From positions 1-64,000 of the forward strand of contig JAHLWZ010000856.1 of the NCBI GenBank assembly GCA_020536535.1: DNA of 64,000 nucleotides. Direction: 5' to 3'. The notes beneath the pieces were generated by a model. The model was not told where the DNA came from, searched no databases, and saw only the letters and a list, made by a program, of their open reading frames with translations. The position numbers and the translations under genes were made by a program. The DNA is from Pelomyxa schiedti. Lineage: Eukaryota; Evosea; Pelobiontida; Pelomyxidae. Shown one piece after another: positions 45,480-56,662 of this stretch; positions within the stretch are counted from its first letter, which is position 1, and every line of letters starts with the position of its first letter.

Positions 45480-47219
45480 ATGAGCACCACCACTCCGACA
45501 CGTCTGTCACAAGAGTTCATTTCCGTGGCACGAGGGCGCCTCCTTCTGAACGACACAGCTGCCCTCATGGAGAGCAAGAGCTTCGTGGGAGTCATGGGGC
45601 CGCCAGGCGCCGGCAAGAGCACGCTCTGCACAGCGCTCGTCAACGCCGCATTTGGCACACATCTGTCCGCGTTCGAGGCAGCCAACTCCTTGGAGACATT
45701 CACCCGAGGAATTTGGATGCTGTCACTGGAATACCGGAGGTCGCTGGAGACCACCTCTGACTGGGAGCCGCTCGACGTGGAGGGGTTCCAGTCGGACGAC
45801 GAGGGCTGCTACAGGCTCACCATGGTCATGGCTTTGCTCTCAGAGGTGGTTGTGTTTTGCAACCGCAACCCACGGTATGACGATCTGTTCAAAGCGGCCC
45901 GCACCCTTGCTTCTGGGCTCAAGTTATGTGAGCGTTTCTCTCTCAAGTCTCCAATAAAGATGGTTTTTGTGCAGCTGCGCCCCGGGGAGGAGACTGAGAT
46001 CATCCAAAAACTCTTGGAAAAAGTGAAATCGCTCTTGCCAGAAGGAATACAAGTCCAAGTGTTCTTCCTACCAGAACTCAGGGGGGTGTCCACCAATGCG
46101 GCTTTCTCACCGGAATTCATCGCAGCCACCAGAACCTTGGTCTCCATGTTTAAATTCGGTCCTTTAATTGCCGCTGCAGCCAAGAAAACCATGCTCGAGG
46201 AGATGATTCGAAATGTCAACAGCAACAGTGAAAATGAATGCAAAGAAACGGCCAAGAAGTTTTTTAGGCAGGACTGCGACAGGATCATGATGACCGTCAA
46301 GGCACAGGAGACGTTACTCCATACCAAAAGAGCAGTCGATCTGCATGTATGCTCTGGCGACACCACTCTTGCCCAGTATGTTGGCAACCCTGTATTCCCC
46401 ACATCATATCACTTTGAAGAATCGCCCTACTACAGCAACGGCGCTTCCTCCATTGCCAACGACCTCGACGCGGAGTGCATCCCCCCCCTCCAGCTGGAAC
46501 TGCAGGAAATATACAAGAAGCACTTTACCCTCAAAATGAATACGCTGAAAGTTGAACAAGAGGAAGAACGAAAGAGGCAAGAGGAAGAACGAAAGAGGCA
46601 AGCAGAAGAACAAAAGAGGCAAGAGGAAGCACGCAGCGTCATGGAGGCGGAGCGAATAAAGCGGAATGCCGCCGTAGAAGAAGCACGATTGAATTCACTA
46701 AAGGCACAGCTGGAAGCCAAAATCGAGGAGGCCATCACAGCAGGCAAGCGCAGAGCCTTGGCAGAGCTCTCGGCTGCAGACGTGCACCGGCCTCTGTGGG
46801 ACCGCGTCCGCCTTTCGGCCTGGGATGACCTCATAAAGAACGAAAAGCTGCAAGCCGAGGCATTAGCCAGGACACACGTTCGCCTTGCAAACCCGGGCTC
46901 CCGCTGGCACTCGTTCAGGGACTGGTACGAAGGCCAGAAGGACGTGATCAGAGTAAGGTGGGACACACAAATCCAAAACGCGAAGTGGCACGCGCCTGTA
47001 ATGGCGTTCGGCGACATGCACTGCAACAACGGACACAGCCTGAACACCGCCGTATCGTGCGGTACATGTAATGGTGGGATCTATTGGGTTGATGGCCCAC
47101 ACTGTGTCATTGCCTGCCAGACCTGCGGAAGGCCCTGGATGACTGACCTTACTACAGTCTGTGGAAAGTGTGGTGCTGGTGCCAAATGCCGCATTCGTGA
47201 AAGCACCTATTTACCGTAA
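45480..47219 (+). CDS. GBP/atlastin-like large GTPase with coiled coil and C-terminal zinc ribbons
   Basis: A single uninterrupted frame of 579 codons. Residues about 33-48 hold the P-loop GVMGPPGAGKSTLC. The switch-I motif TFTRGIWML is the hallmark of guanylate-binding proteins (compare HTKGIWMW), and LDVEGF takes the place of DTEGL (G3). The GBP-type RD guanine-specificity motif is not clear; VFVQLRPGEE lies where it is expected. About residues 355-440 form a Glu/Lys/Arg/Gln coiled coil with a tandem EEERKRQ repeat. The last 65 residues carry paired cysteines (CGTC, CQTCGRPW, CGKCGAGAKC), zinc-ribbon-like. Such proteins bind membranes or damaged compartments in other eukaryotes. It is intronless in an intron-rich neighbourhood. 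Confidence 0.7.
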   Translation: MSTTTPTRLSQEFISVARGRLLLNDTAALMESKSFVGVMGPPGAGKSTLCTALVNAAFGTHLSAFEAANSLETFTRGIWMLSLEYRRSLETTSDWEPLDVEGFQSDDEGCYRLTMVMALLSEVVVFCNRNPRYDDLFKAARTLASGLKLCERFSLKSPIKMVFVQLRPGEETEIIQKLLEKVKSLLPEGIQVQVFFLPELRGVSTNAAFSPEFIAATRTLVSMFKFGPLIAAAAKKTMLEEMIRNVNSNSENECKETAKKFFRQDCDRIMMTVKAQETLLHTKRAVDLHVCSGDTTLAQYVGNPVFPTSYHFEESPYYSNGASSIANDLDAECIPPLQLELQEIYKKHFTLKMNTLKVEQEEERKRQEEERKRQAEEQKRQEEARSVMEAERIKRNAAVEEARLNSLKAQLEAKIEEAITAGKRRALAELSAADVHRPLWDRVRLSAWDDLIKNEKLQAEALARTHVRLANPGSRWHSFRDWYEGQKDVIRVRWDTQIQNAKWHAPVMAFGDMHCNNGHSLNTAVSCGTCNGGIYWVDGPHCVIACQTCGRPWMTDLTTVCGKCGAGAKCRIRESTYLP

Positions 47220-48031
47220 CGGTTTTGGAAAAAAAGCACTTACTTTTTTTTTGGACGGTGGGTGTATCGGTATCTTGCAACGATCCAATCGCCCGCGATT
47301 TTTAATTACGCATCGGCTTATGGTGAAAACGAAGTGCAAAGAGCAACACAATGGCCGGTTGTGACACCAAAAAGACGTCGACCACAATGAAGACGTACAC
47401 ATTCCGGGCACGATGCCTTTCTGTGCCACCAAAAGGCAACACTCATTTGCTGCATGTTGTTGGGTGTCTCATAGCGGACGCAATCATCACTATCGTTGGC
47501 ACTGCCATAAGAGACATATCCGTCAGTTTCCACTTGTGGGGGCAGAGACTAACAGAAGTAAGAGGAACAGTGTACCAGCAGTACAGACAATGGAGGTGTT
47601 TGGCACGCCCAGCAACAGTAAAGTAGGTTCCAGTAATGATAGAGAAGGTTCCGGCTATGGTAAAGAAGTTGCCGGTAATTGTAGAGCCAGTTCAGGAAGG
47701 CGCTGCCCTACTCCTATTTGAATAGCACCAACAGAGATTACTACCACCACTATTCACGGCGCTATGATTATTATTGTACAAATAGTAATTCTGGGATACC
47801 ATCGCACACTGTAGGAAAGTCAGGCCGCCTGGTAACTCCCTCCCTTTGGAAAGGTGCACTACACACCCACTTGCACCCCTCCTCCCTCGTTCTCCCTCGT
47901 CTTTCGTCTCACCCACTCCACAATGTATTCATTGTCGTGGCTTGTGTGAAGATGGGGTGTTGTTCTCGGAAAAAATTGAATCTTTTGTTACCAGAAAGGT
48001 TTTACAGTTAGATCAACGGTTTTTTTCCCCG
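47220..48031. other. Stretch without a recognised gene, with a short tandem repeat
   Basis: Short frames are open on both strands (for example 47351-47626 on the plus strand) but match no family. At 47626-47688 three imperfect 21-base units occur in tandem; in one frame they read VPVMIEKVPAMVKKLPVIVE, a seven-residue repeat, but a stop codon directly precedes it. It may be a spliced exon or gene remnant. A T-rich run just before 48032 may belong to the promoter of the next gene. Confidence 0.4.
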
Positions 48032-49213
48032 ATGACTACGAAGGGAACCGCGGACTGGGTGCTGGTGCCCGGCATCTCATTCAAAGAACAAATTATGGCA
48101 CTGATGATGTCGTCTCACGCACGGTGCGGGCGACTGAGCCCAGCCTCAGTCCTCACTGGGAGCGAAAACGCAGCCCTGCTGAGATCGATGGCCCAATCAT
48201 GGTCGCACGGCTGGGTTGTGCTCCAGAACACGGAGTCCGTACTTGTGGGAGTATCACTGTCCACGCTCGGGGTTGTCTCCTGGACGAAACCGTGCAACAT
48301 GCGCGGCGTCGTTTGGGTCGACAGCTCTCGCTGCTTCATTGCGACTAGTACAGGGGCTTATTTGATGAACCCAGTGACTGACCAAAGGGTCGACGTGCCT
48401 GGGTATGTATTCTCGATCAAATACGAGTTCTGCGGCCGCTGGATTATCGATTATGGGAGGTGGATGGTGTGGAAGCTGGTTCCGGGAGGAGTGTGCGGGC
48501 CAAAGACTTTGAGGTGGATTGATGATGGCAGTGCTGGTGTTGTAGTTGACGCGGGTAATTTGGTTGGAATCAGAACAGGAGCCGTGGGTAGGAGGAAGAA
48601 GAAGAAGAGCACGGTGCCGAGGGATGAGGGGTGGCGTTTCGGCCGCGTCGTGGGGGATGGGTTCTTTGATGTGTTTGGTAGAGACAGGGATGGGCTCACT
48701 GTGTTACACTTGGTTGACGCGGAGAGGGCGTATGAGACTGGGATAATGGCTCCTGTGGATTCCGTGAAGATTACAGCTCCCGAACACCTGGGCAGTGGAA
48801 CACAAGGCCGCACTTATTGCTTCTGGGGATCAAAGCGAGTTGTTATTCCTCGTCTGAAAGAAGTTTTCCTGTATGACCTGAACGCTGGGACGGTTATCCA
48901 CAAGGAATCCACAAGCTATTCTTTATTGGATAACTTTTTCATTACATATAGCAAGCCTGATAGAACACTCCAGATGGAGGCATGGGACTTCAGAGGAGCC
49001 GGAGCTGCAACAGCCCCAACACTAATTACTATACCCTATGAGAGTGAGACCGTGTGCGTGGGAACTGCTGGTGACCTCATTGCAATTGAGGACAGTTCCA
49101 GGACTATAGTTGTCGAACCCTCCTCCGGTGTCATCGTATTCACTCTGTATCGAGACATGCCCCACCAACTGTACTCCTTCCTAACTCCCAAGGCCAAAAC
49201 TCTTCGTTATTGA
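48032..49213 (+). CDS. Intronless beta-rich (propeller-like) protein of unknown function
   Basis: One uninterrupted frame of 393 codons from the ATG at 48032 (MTTKGTADWVLVPGISFKEQ). The frame is open further upstream to 47846, but the upstream part is Pro/Ser-rich and looks non-coding. After IMALMMSSHARCGRLSPASV come many short strands with Trp/Asp turns, such as RGVVWVDSSRCFIATSTGAY, VGDGFFDVFGRDRDGLTVL and GSKRVVIPRLKEVFLYDLNA, a pattern typical of beta-propellers. The WD40 or Kelch consensus is absent. A Lys-rich loop RRKKKKS breaks the middle. I do not recognise a family. With the GTPase upstream it forms an intronless pair. Confidence 0.55.
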   Translation: MTTKGTADWVLVPGISFKEQIMALMMSSHARCGRLSPASVLTGSENAALLRSMAQSWSHGWVVLQNTESVLVGVSLSTLGVVSWTKPCNMRGVVWVDSSRCFIATSTGAYLMNPVTDQRVDVPGYVFSIKYEFCGRWIIDYGRWMVWKLVPGGVCGPKTLRWIDDGSAGVVVDAGNLVGIRTGAVGRRKKKKSTVPRDEGWRFGRVVGDGFFDVFGRDRDGLTVLHLVDAERAYETGIMAPVDSVKITAPEHLGSGTQGRTYCFWGSKRVVIPRLKEVFLYDLNAGTVIHKESTSYSLLDNFFITYSKPDRTLQMEAWDFRGAGAATAPTLITIPYESETVCVGTAGDLIAIEDSSRTIVVEPSSGVIVFTLYRDMPHQLYSFLTPKAKTLRY

Positions 49214-49280
49214 GAACAATCCATGAATAGGAATATGTTTTTTTGGAATAGTCGCGAAAAATATTTATGGTTTTTTCCTA

Positions 49281-52200
49281 CTACATTTTACAGACACTGC
49301 TGCCTCCCTTCTCCCTCTCTTCCTCCTTGTTTGCTGATGATTTCCCCAGCAACCCAGTTAAGTTGGGAACAAGCCGTGATAGTCTGGTGGCTGGAGATGA
49401 CTGGACCACCAGGCCCAGTACTCCACTTCCACCAGTGGTGGGAGTTGCGTTGGATAATGACGTGGTGCTGCTGCTTGTTTGTGAGGGGGTACCTGATGAT
49501 GTGGTGGAGGTACCACTCGGTGATGTTGGCGCTGTGGTTGCTGCGGATGTGGATGCTGATGTGGCTGCTGATACAGTGGTTGGTGTGGGAGAGGTGGATA
49601 GGGTGGGACTAAGGGGGGTTTTTGGGGGTGTGAGTGCCCACACATACAACCTCTTGTCACTGCCTCCGCCATAAATAGCCCCAGTGTCAGAGTGAACACA
49701 GAGTGCAGAGCCGTCAAGCCGGCGTAGGCAACGCTCGCTGTGCACATCCCAGAGCTTAATGACCTATGTGTGTTAGTGCGAGCCGAAACTTGCAGGACAA
49801 TCCTACCTTGTCTTTACCACAAGATACAATTTTTACATCATCAAATGACAAACTGTACACTGGCGCCCCAGAGTAAAATGATTTTGTACATTGGAGGTGC
49901 TTTAAGTCCCAGCGATGAATGAAGCCGTCATTTCCCCCACTTATAAGTACATTATCCCCAGCAACATGGTTCAACGAAGTCACTTCACCCTTGTGGCCTT
50001 GTTTGTTGTTATTGTTGGATCGGTGAAGCCAGGTATAAAATAAAAGAATGCACCTCGGAGGCTTGACACAACATGGAAAGTGGGAGTGCGTGGATCCCAG
50101 AGTCTTACAACACCATCTTCATACCCAGAGGCAATCAAATCACCATGGAACGTGACAGTTAATGGTGACGCCTCTGTATTTCCTCTTAGTGTGGAAATTG
50201 TGGTTGCTGTCTGTAAGTCCCACAGAAGAAGAGTTCGGTCCTTGGAACCACTTACAAACCGTGTGCCATCAACAGAAAGGCATGTAACGATTTCCTTGTG
50301 TTTACCGACAATCTGTATGTGGTGACAAGGGGTTGAAGTTCATAATCGTACTTGGCAAAGTCCTTTGGTTTTGCACCTGCTATCCAAGTACCATAGGCGG
50401 ATGGTTTTATCTGCAGAACCGCTTTGTTTGCATTAGCTTGTAGTTACCCACCAATTCTCTGGGAAGGATACCTTAACAGGGAATATCCTGCCGCTTCGGG
50501 AGTTATAAAATCTAGGCATGTCACTGTGCCACGATGTCCATGCAAGGTATTTATTCTCCGCCTTTTGTTAAGATCCCAAATCTGTACCTGGTCACAATTG
50601 ATTTTGATGTCAGCAAACCTTGATGTTTTTATCAGCACTGCCAGTAAATATCAGTGGGTCCATGCCACCATTGCACCGTAATGTTGTAATTGGCTTTTTA
50701 TGGCCCTTGAACACTGCAGGCACAATTTCTTTTGTAGCCCAAGCATGTTGGTTACAGACATAGTTGGTAAACATATTTTTCCATGACTTATCTGTGGAAT
50801 TTAAGTGGGGCCATTGATAATGTCAGCCTAACCTTTGACAATAACGGTATTCCAGTAGTCAAGGCAGACAAGTTGCCATATGTTGTCATCTTTAAATACT
50901 TGCAACCAGGTTCGACAGACCTGGCTTGAATCAACATAAGAAAAGCAGTATGTAAGCTACCTGGGGAAGATGCCGTAAATCTGAGACTGTAAGGAACTTC
51001 AAGATTGTTACAATGACACTTGGTGGAAGATTTTCTAAGAGGAAGTGTGGACGGGATACGACTGAAATGGAAGCTGGTTGGCCGCCGAGATCGCCCGAAA
51101 GTGGTGAAGCGGGGTTTAGAGGCGGGGATGAAAACTTTGGGAAGGACAGCTGCATAACATCAAGTTGGTGTGAATGCGAGTGTTGTCGCTGGTGGGAATG
51201 AGAGCGTTGACGAGTGTGGGTATGATGCGTGCGTGGTTGTGGAGATGTCGGCTCTGAAGGCTGGATAGAGGGAACCGATGTGGAAGAGACAGTGGGTCCT
51301 TGCATTTCAACTCCACTCGTTGCTGGAGAGATGGAGAGCTCAAGATTTGAAAGGGAAAGGGCCGATTTTACGCGTTCCATTGTAAGGAAGGGATTCTTCA
51401 GGAGTTGTTGGGCAGTTGGTCTGAGTGTGGGATCTCTAAATAAACTTGTAAGTAAAATACTAAAACTACAACACTACCGTTGTAGACAGGTATCAAGAAG
51501 TTGCTGCAACTGTGGCGACAAATGGGAAGGTATATGCAGAGGTGTTGTAGTATTACAGATGAAATGCATTGCTTGTGTAGGATCTATTTTCCACTTTCAT
51601 TCAAAGATGTCGAGGGAAAGTGTGGAAAATAAACTTGGGAATTGCTGGCTCCAGGGTGGTTTACCAGTAACCATCTCCACAATTGTGCATGCCAAGCTCC
51701 AGATGTCAGCAGAGCTAGAGGGGTTTGAGAGACTGGCAGTTAGAGTAAACATACGGTCCATGGCCATTGGCAAGCATTACTTCTGGTGCCTACCACATAT
51801 TATTTGACAAAAGAGAAAGAAGACAGATAATATACCATCCAAAATGGAGTCCCTCGCACACTGTTTGGTTGAGATTGAGCAATAGTATCTACAGAAGAAA
51901 GTTGATTAAAATCTTGGTTGTTACATTTTTCTTATATACCTGTAATATTTCTGGAGCACCCAAAATCAGACAACTTCACATTCTCCCTCCCAACACCAGT
52001 GTCAAGTAAAATATTAGCACACTAAGGATTATTAGGTTGCTTGGGTAATCAGTCATGCCTTTATGTCCCTGTGTAGAATATTGTTCTCGTGAAGATATGC
52101 TAAGCCTTGTAGTAGTTGCTTTGTATAAGAGCGCACCATATTTTCAGAAAATGGACCAAACTTGGATAAAATGGAGCTGAGTGAACCGCCACCAACATAC

Positions 52201-55056
52201 CTGTACTTGTAAGAAGAATTACGAGACAAAGTAAGAACATACTCCATAAAAATATTCAGCATCAAGCCATCGATCGTAGCCCCCAAATATTTGACAATAT
52301 TTGGGTGCACAAGCTTTTTCATCAACTGGATCTCTTTGTCATAAGATTTCAGAAGCTAGTATGCATTAGCCCAGTTGCAGGCAAATTCAAAGTACCTGTT
52401 GTGCATTTTCATCAGATATATTCTCAATTTCAATTTGTTTCACAGCGAATATTTCTCCAGTATCTTTATTCATCCCTAGATACACAGTGCCGAAGCCACC
52501 CCTTCCAACCCGTTGCATTTTTTGCCAGTTTTGGGGTGTAGTTGTACACTTTGGTACAGTGTAGTTAACCTGCACTTTGGATTAGCGGGATACTTGTGAC
52601 TTCTAACTTCCTTCAAATTACCTTAATTTCTGGGGCATCAACTCTTATTTCAAGTGGTAGTACTGAGGAGGTTACTTCCAGTTGAAAAGGAATTGGTGGA
52701 GGTGAGTGAGACATGGGAGACGGGGATAGTGATGGAGTTGGTAACGGAGATGGCTGTGGAGACGGTAAGGGAGAAACTGGGGAATTTTCAGACATTGCCG
52801 CATGTTTTGGTGATGACGGGGGGGTTTTCTCTGCGTCTCTGCTGGAGGATTCCCTTAATACTGGGGGATCAAGTCGGGGTGGTGTTCGTGTATACTCTGG
52901 TGGGGTAGACTCCTCATCAAACTGCCCACTTTCAGAGGTGTCTTCATCTTCATTTTCTGTTCCGCTACTGGTGTCACCTTCCGTGGTACTACTAATTTCA
53001 ATTTCTCCTTCCTCACTTTTTTGAATCTCACTGTTACTGGAACTCTGTGCTTCACTACTTTCACTTTCAGAGCTGTCATTCTTGACGGATTCCTTGTAAT
53101 CGTTCTTGTTACTGGAATTGTATACTGAAAGCTTTCTTTCAAGTTCTCCTCCAGAGCTACTTTCACTTCCTTTACTGTGCGTCTTCTTTTTTCTTGGATT
53201 GAAATTTTCATGTAGCCTCTGATAGTTTGCTGCTGGAGGAAATGAACCCAACTTATCCTCCGATTGGTAGGAGGCTGTTGGCGCACATGTACGCTGACGA
53301 GAAAGATGCATGGGTGTGGGTTGAAATGTACTTTGAATTTGAGAGGGAAAAGGGTCATGAACTTGGTCAGTTGGATTACTTTTTCCTGGACGAAAGATTG
53401 AAAACTGGTCTGGAGGATTCCGAGCTCTCTTATTAGTGTCAGCTAATGGTGTCTGACCAAGTGCAATTTCATGGGGATTGCTACCTTCGTGTGGTAATTT
53501 TATGGGAAGGGATTGTATTTGTGGTTGGGATGACTCAGTCGTGAAGTAACTTGAATTTGATACAAGAGTGAGTGGTGCTGGAAGTGATGATCTTAAAGAA
53601 AACTGCCGGTGGTTATGCTGTTCTTGTGGTGTGGAAGCTCGTTGATATTCCACTTCTGTTGGTGGAAATTGTGTAGGTTGCTGCGGTTGTGGTTGCTTAG
53701 GAGGTTGAAGTATGGCTGGTGATTGTGATTGGCTAGGAAGGGGTAATGGCGGAGGTGACAGAGGCAACTGGGGTTGGAATAATAAGGACTGGGGCTGTGA
53801 GGTGTGGTGTTTCTCGGAGTGGTGAGTTTTAGATGTGTGCTGAGTATGGTGGTGCTGGTGATGGTGGTGATTTTTCCTGTCACTCACACTAGGTGAGGAG
53901 ATGGCCCGTGGCATTGAGTGTGCATTTGGAGACTGTGATCTGGATTGAGTGAAATTTTGCTGTTTCAAGGAAGATTGACACGAGTGTGGAGATGGCGAAT
54001 TGGCTAAGCGCGTATCTCCCCTACTGTCACTTGTCACAATTGGAGGGTCTATATCTGTCCCACCCTCCCTGGGATATCTATCTTCACGGGTGAAGTCTCG
54101 GTGAAGGGACCATGGTGAAGTGGTGGATGTGCGCCGGTAAAATTCTGCGGGATCTGATTCAGCACGATTTCTAATGTTGGGAAATTAATATGTAAAAAGT
54201 ATGCCAAGCTCACTGCTACCTTGTTGGTGTTCGTTTAAGATATACCCTTAAAGCTGACACATCGTTTTTTCTCTTTCTAGCCTTTCTGTGAAGATACATT
54301 AGTACTGCCTCTTCGAGCCAAGAGCTCCCGGTACCAACAGTGACTATTTCGTGATCGTTATCTTCATACCTAGTCAAACAAAAATAAACCATAAATAACG
54401 AAATAGTAGCCTCAGATTTGTCCAGAAATAAAAGCAAAGAAAAAGAGAAAAAGAGCACAAGTTGAAAAAAGAAGGAAAAGGTACTGGTACACTGTCACTG
54501 GCTCCCCAAAGACACGGCACATTTGAGCCACAACGAATGCCTCGGACGCACCCTGTGATACGTGAATTACGTGTATCACATTATCCAGGTAACACTTCAA
54601 TCGGACCTGCGATCCCGTCGAATGGAGGTTATTCCCTACCCAGGATATAGTAATAATAATAAGATAATACAAACGTGTGGACTGTGTCCATTAGTGTTCG
54701 GTTTTATTTTGAGTTTTGGTTGGCAGAATGAATGCAACGTGTCACCCAAAATGAAAAGAAAGGAAGGAAGTTCCTCCTCCACACCATAATTTATCTGCCG
54801 GGCCTGGGTCTTGGTGTGAAGCAACGTCCAGGGGGTTTTATTGTCGTTCTTGTCCCCAGCAAGGATCCGGCCGTCCCTCCACTGAATGTCGTCGACAAGG
54901 GACACTCCTTTTTCTTCCTCTTTTTTCACCTTTGATTCGCCGTATTCCATCTCTTCACGGACCTTCATCAGTGTCTCCTCTGTGCAAGGCCACCCCAGGC
55001 TCCTCCGTCCAGTATTCCTCTGTCCTCTCAGCCGACAGGCCCAACTCCGACAGCAT
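49281..55056 (-). CDS. MEKK-alpha-like protein: PB1, MAP3K-type kinase, F-box and WD40 repeats
   Basis: Order from N-terminus: a PB1 domain ([28 protein letters not shown] and [10 protein letters not shown], 54650-54220); about 470 residues of Ser/Pro/Gln/His-rich sequence (54037-52620); a kinase domain with [75 protein letters not shown] and [18 protein letters not shown]; a linker; an F-box ([20 protein letters not shown]); and WD40 repeats ([34 protein letters not shown]) to the end. An exon at 51433-50950 joins the kinase end to the F-box, so fusion is direct. Dictyostelium MEKK-alpha has the same kinase, F-box and WD40 set and controls patterning. Start near 55056 is a guess; exons above 54660 are not resolved. 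Confidence 0.8.
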
Positions 55057-55134
55057 GCGCCGGACTCACGGCCTTCAGTCCCCAGATGATCAAACCAAGT
55101 TGTCTGTTGAGCAGACAAAACGAAAAGGGAAAAA

Positions 55135-56596
55135 ATGGGGTCAGTGGTGACGGGAGCGGTTGGTGTGTCTGTGCTCTTGGTCGTTGTTGCTGTTTTATTT
55201 GGTCTGAAGATCAAGTTTACGCCGGAGGTAGTTTTGTTCTGGAAATCTACACTTTTTTTTGGTTTTTTTTGTATTACTTCCTTATTATTATTTGGTGCTG
55301 TCGTTGTTTTCCTATTTGTTTGGTTTTTAACCAGCAAAGTGCAGGTTTCTAGTGTTTGGATTCCTGGGGAGAACTACTTTGAGGATCCATTGTCACAAAC
55401 GCGGCATAGTTTCCCGGCACTGGTTGCTGGTCTTACTTCCTGTGGTTTTTCTTAATCTGATTGATTCTTTGCAAGGAAGCGGCCGTTCATCTCACTCTTC
55501 CCCGTCTTCTGTTTACCTCTCTGTGATTGTTCCAGCCTACAATGAACAAGTATGTTCCACATTGCCAACTGAATGTAATAATGCAGCGGGCGTGGCAATC
55601 ACAAACGTAAATATAAAACGGGGATTGCATCACAACCCACACAGAAAAGGCTCCCAGCGATGCTGAACGAAACTATAGCGTATCTTCATCACCGTGCTAC
55701 TGTTGACCCATCGTTCACATACGAAATTATTATTGTGGATGACGGCAGCAAAGATAGTACCACCATGTGTGCCCAGAGTTACCTGCTGCCACAGGGATCG
55801 CCAGATTGTGATAAGAATCCCGAGTTACCTCTGCTCACAACAGAAAACTTTAGGGTTCTCAAGTTACTGAAAAATCGAGGAAAAGGAGGAGCCGTAAAGC
55901 GGGTGTGCACTGTCTTTGATCAGTTCATCTCATAAAGGTGACACAAAAGGGCATGCTCTGTGCTAGGGGCCAGTTGTTACTGATGGTGGATGCAGATGGT
56001 GCCACCAAATTTAGTGACTTGGAATCTTTGGAGAAACAACTCCAGCCTTTTGTATCTTCACACACTGCTGGCTTAGCAATAGGCTCACGGGCCCACATGC
56101 AAACGGAAACTGAAGTACAGGTACATGCTTATTAGTTTCCATTCAAAAGCTTATGAGAGATCTACTCAGCGCACATTCATTCGAATGATTCTACAGAAGG
56201 GTTTCCATGCATTTGTGACTGTTATGTGCAGCTACGCTGGACACATAAAAGACACACAATGCGGCTTTAAGTTATTTACCAGAGAAGCTGCCGCATTACT
56301 ATTTCCAAATCAACACATTGAGAGGTGAGTATTTCCAACCAAACAAAAACCACTTGACATTAGCATAGATGGGCATTTGACATTGAGCTCATTTATCTTG
56401 CTTCCAAGCAGGGTGTTAAACTCTTTGAAGTGCCTGTCAACTGGCATGAAATTGATGGGTCAAAGTTAACGCCATTTGCATCTTCCGTTCAAGTACAGTT
56501 CTCTTTCTATGGACATTCATTCATCTTTTACAGATGGCACGAGACCTCTTGAGGATTCGACTTATGTACCTGTTTGGTTTATGGTCGATACAATAG
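55135..56596 (+). CDS. ALG5: Dolichyl-phosphate beta-glucosyltransferase (ALG5-like)
   Basis: [20 protein letters not shown] is a membrane anchor, with a second hydrophobic segment not clearly coding. The GT2 glycosyltransferase domain reads [12 protein letters not shown], then after an intron [62 protein letters not shown] (the DAD metal site), [22 protein letters not shown] and [16 protein letters not shown]. It ends [18 protein letters not shown]. The enzyme makes Dol-P-glucose in the ER membrane for N-glycan assembly. The match to ALG5 is strong, notably TQCGFKLF and [11 protein letters not shown]. It is divergent with the kinase gene. Confidence 0.9.
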
Positions 56597-56662
56597 AGAT
56601 CATTTATGTTGTTGGCCAAAAAAGGAAGTGCTGGAACAAAAAAAAGAAATCGTATTTCTAAC

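Noticed and set aside
46404-47047. Minus-strand frames opposite the GBP-like gene (Cys/Ser-rich)
   Set aside because: Antisense of the coiled-coil repeat and zinc-ribbon region; the plus frame has clear GTPase motifs.
54636-55337. Long minus-strand frame covering the ALG5 first exon
   Set aside because: Its upstream half lies opposite the ALG5 membrane-anchor exon and has no family match. Only the part below about 55056 may belong to the kinase gene N-terminus.
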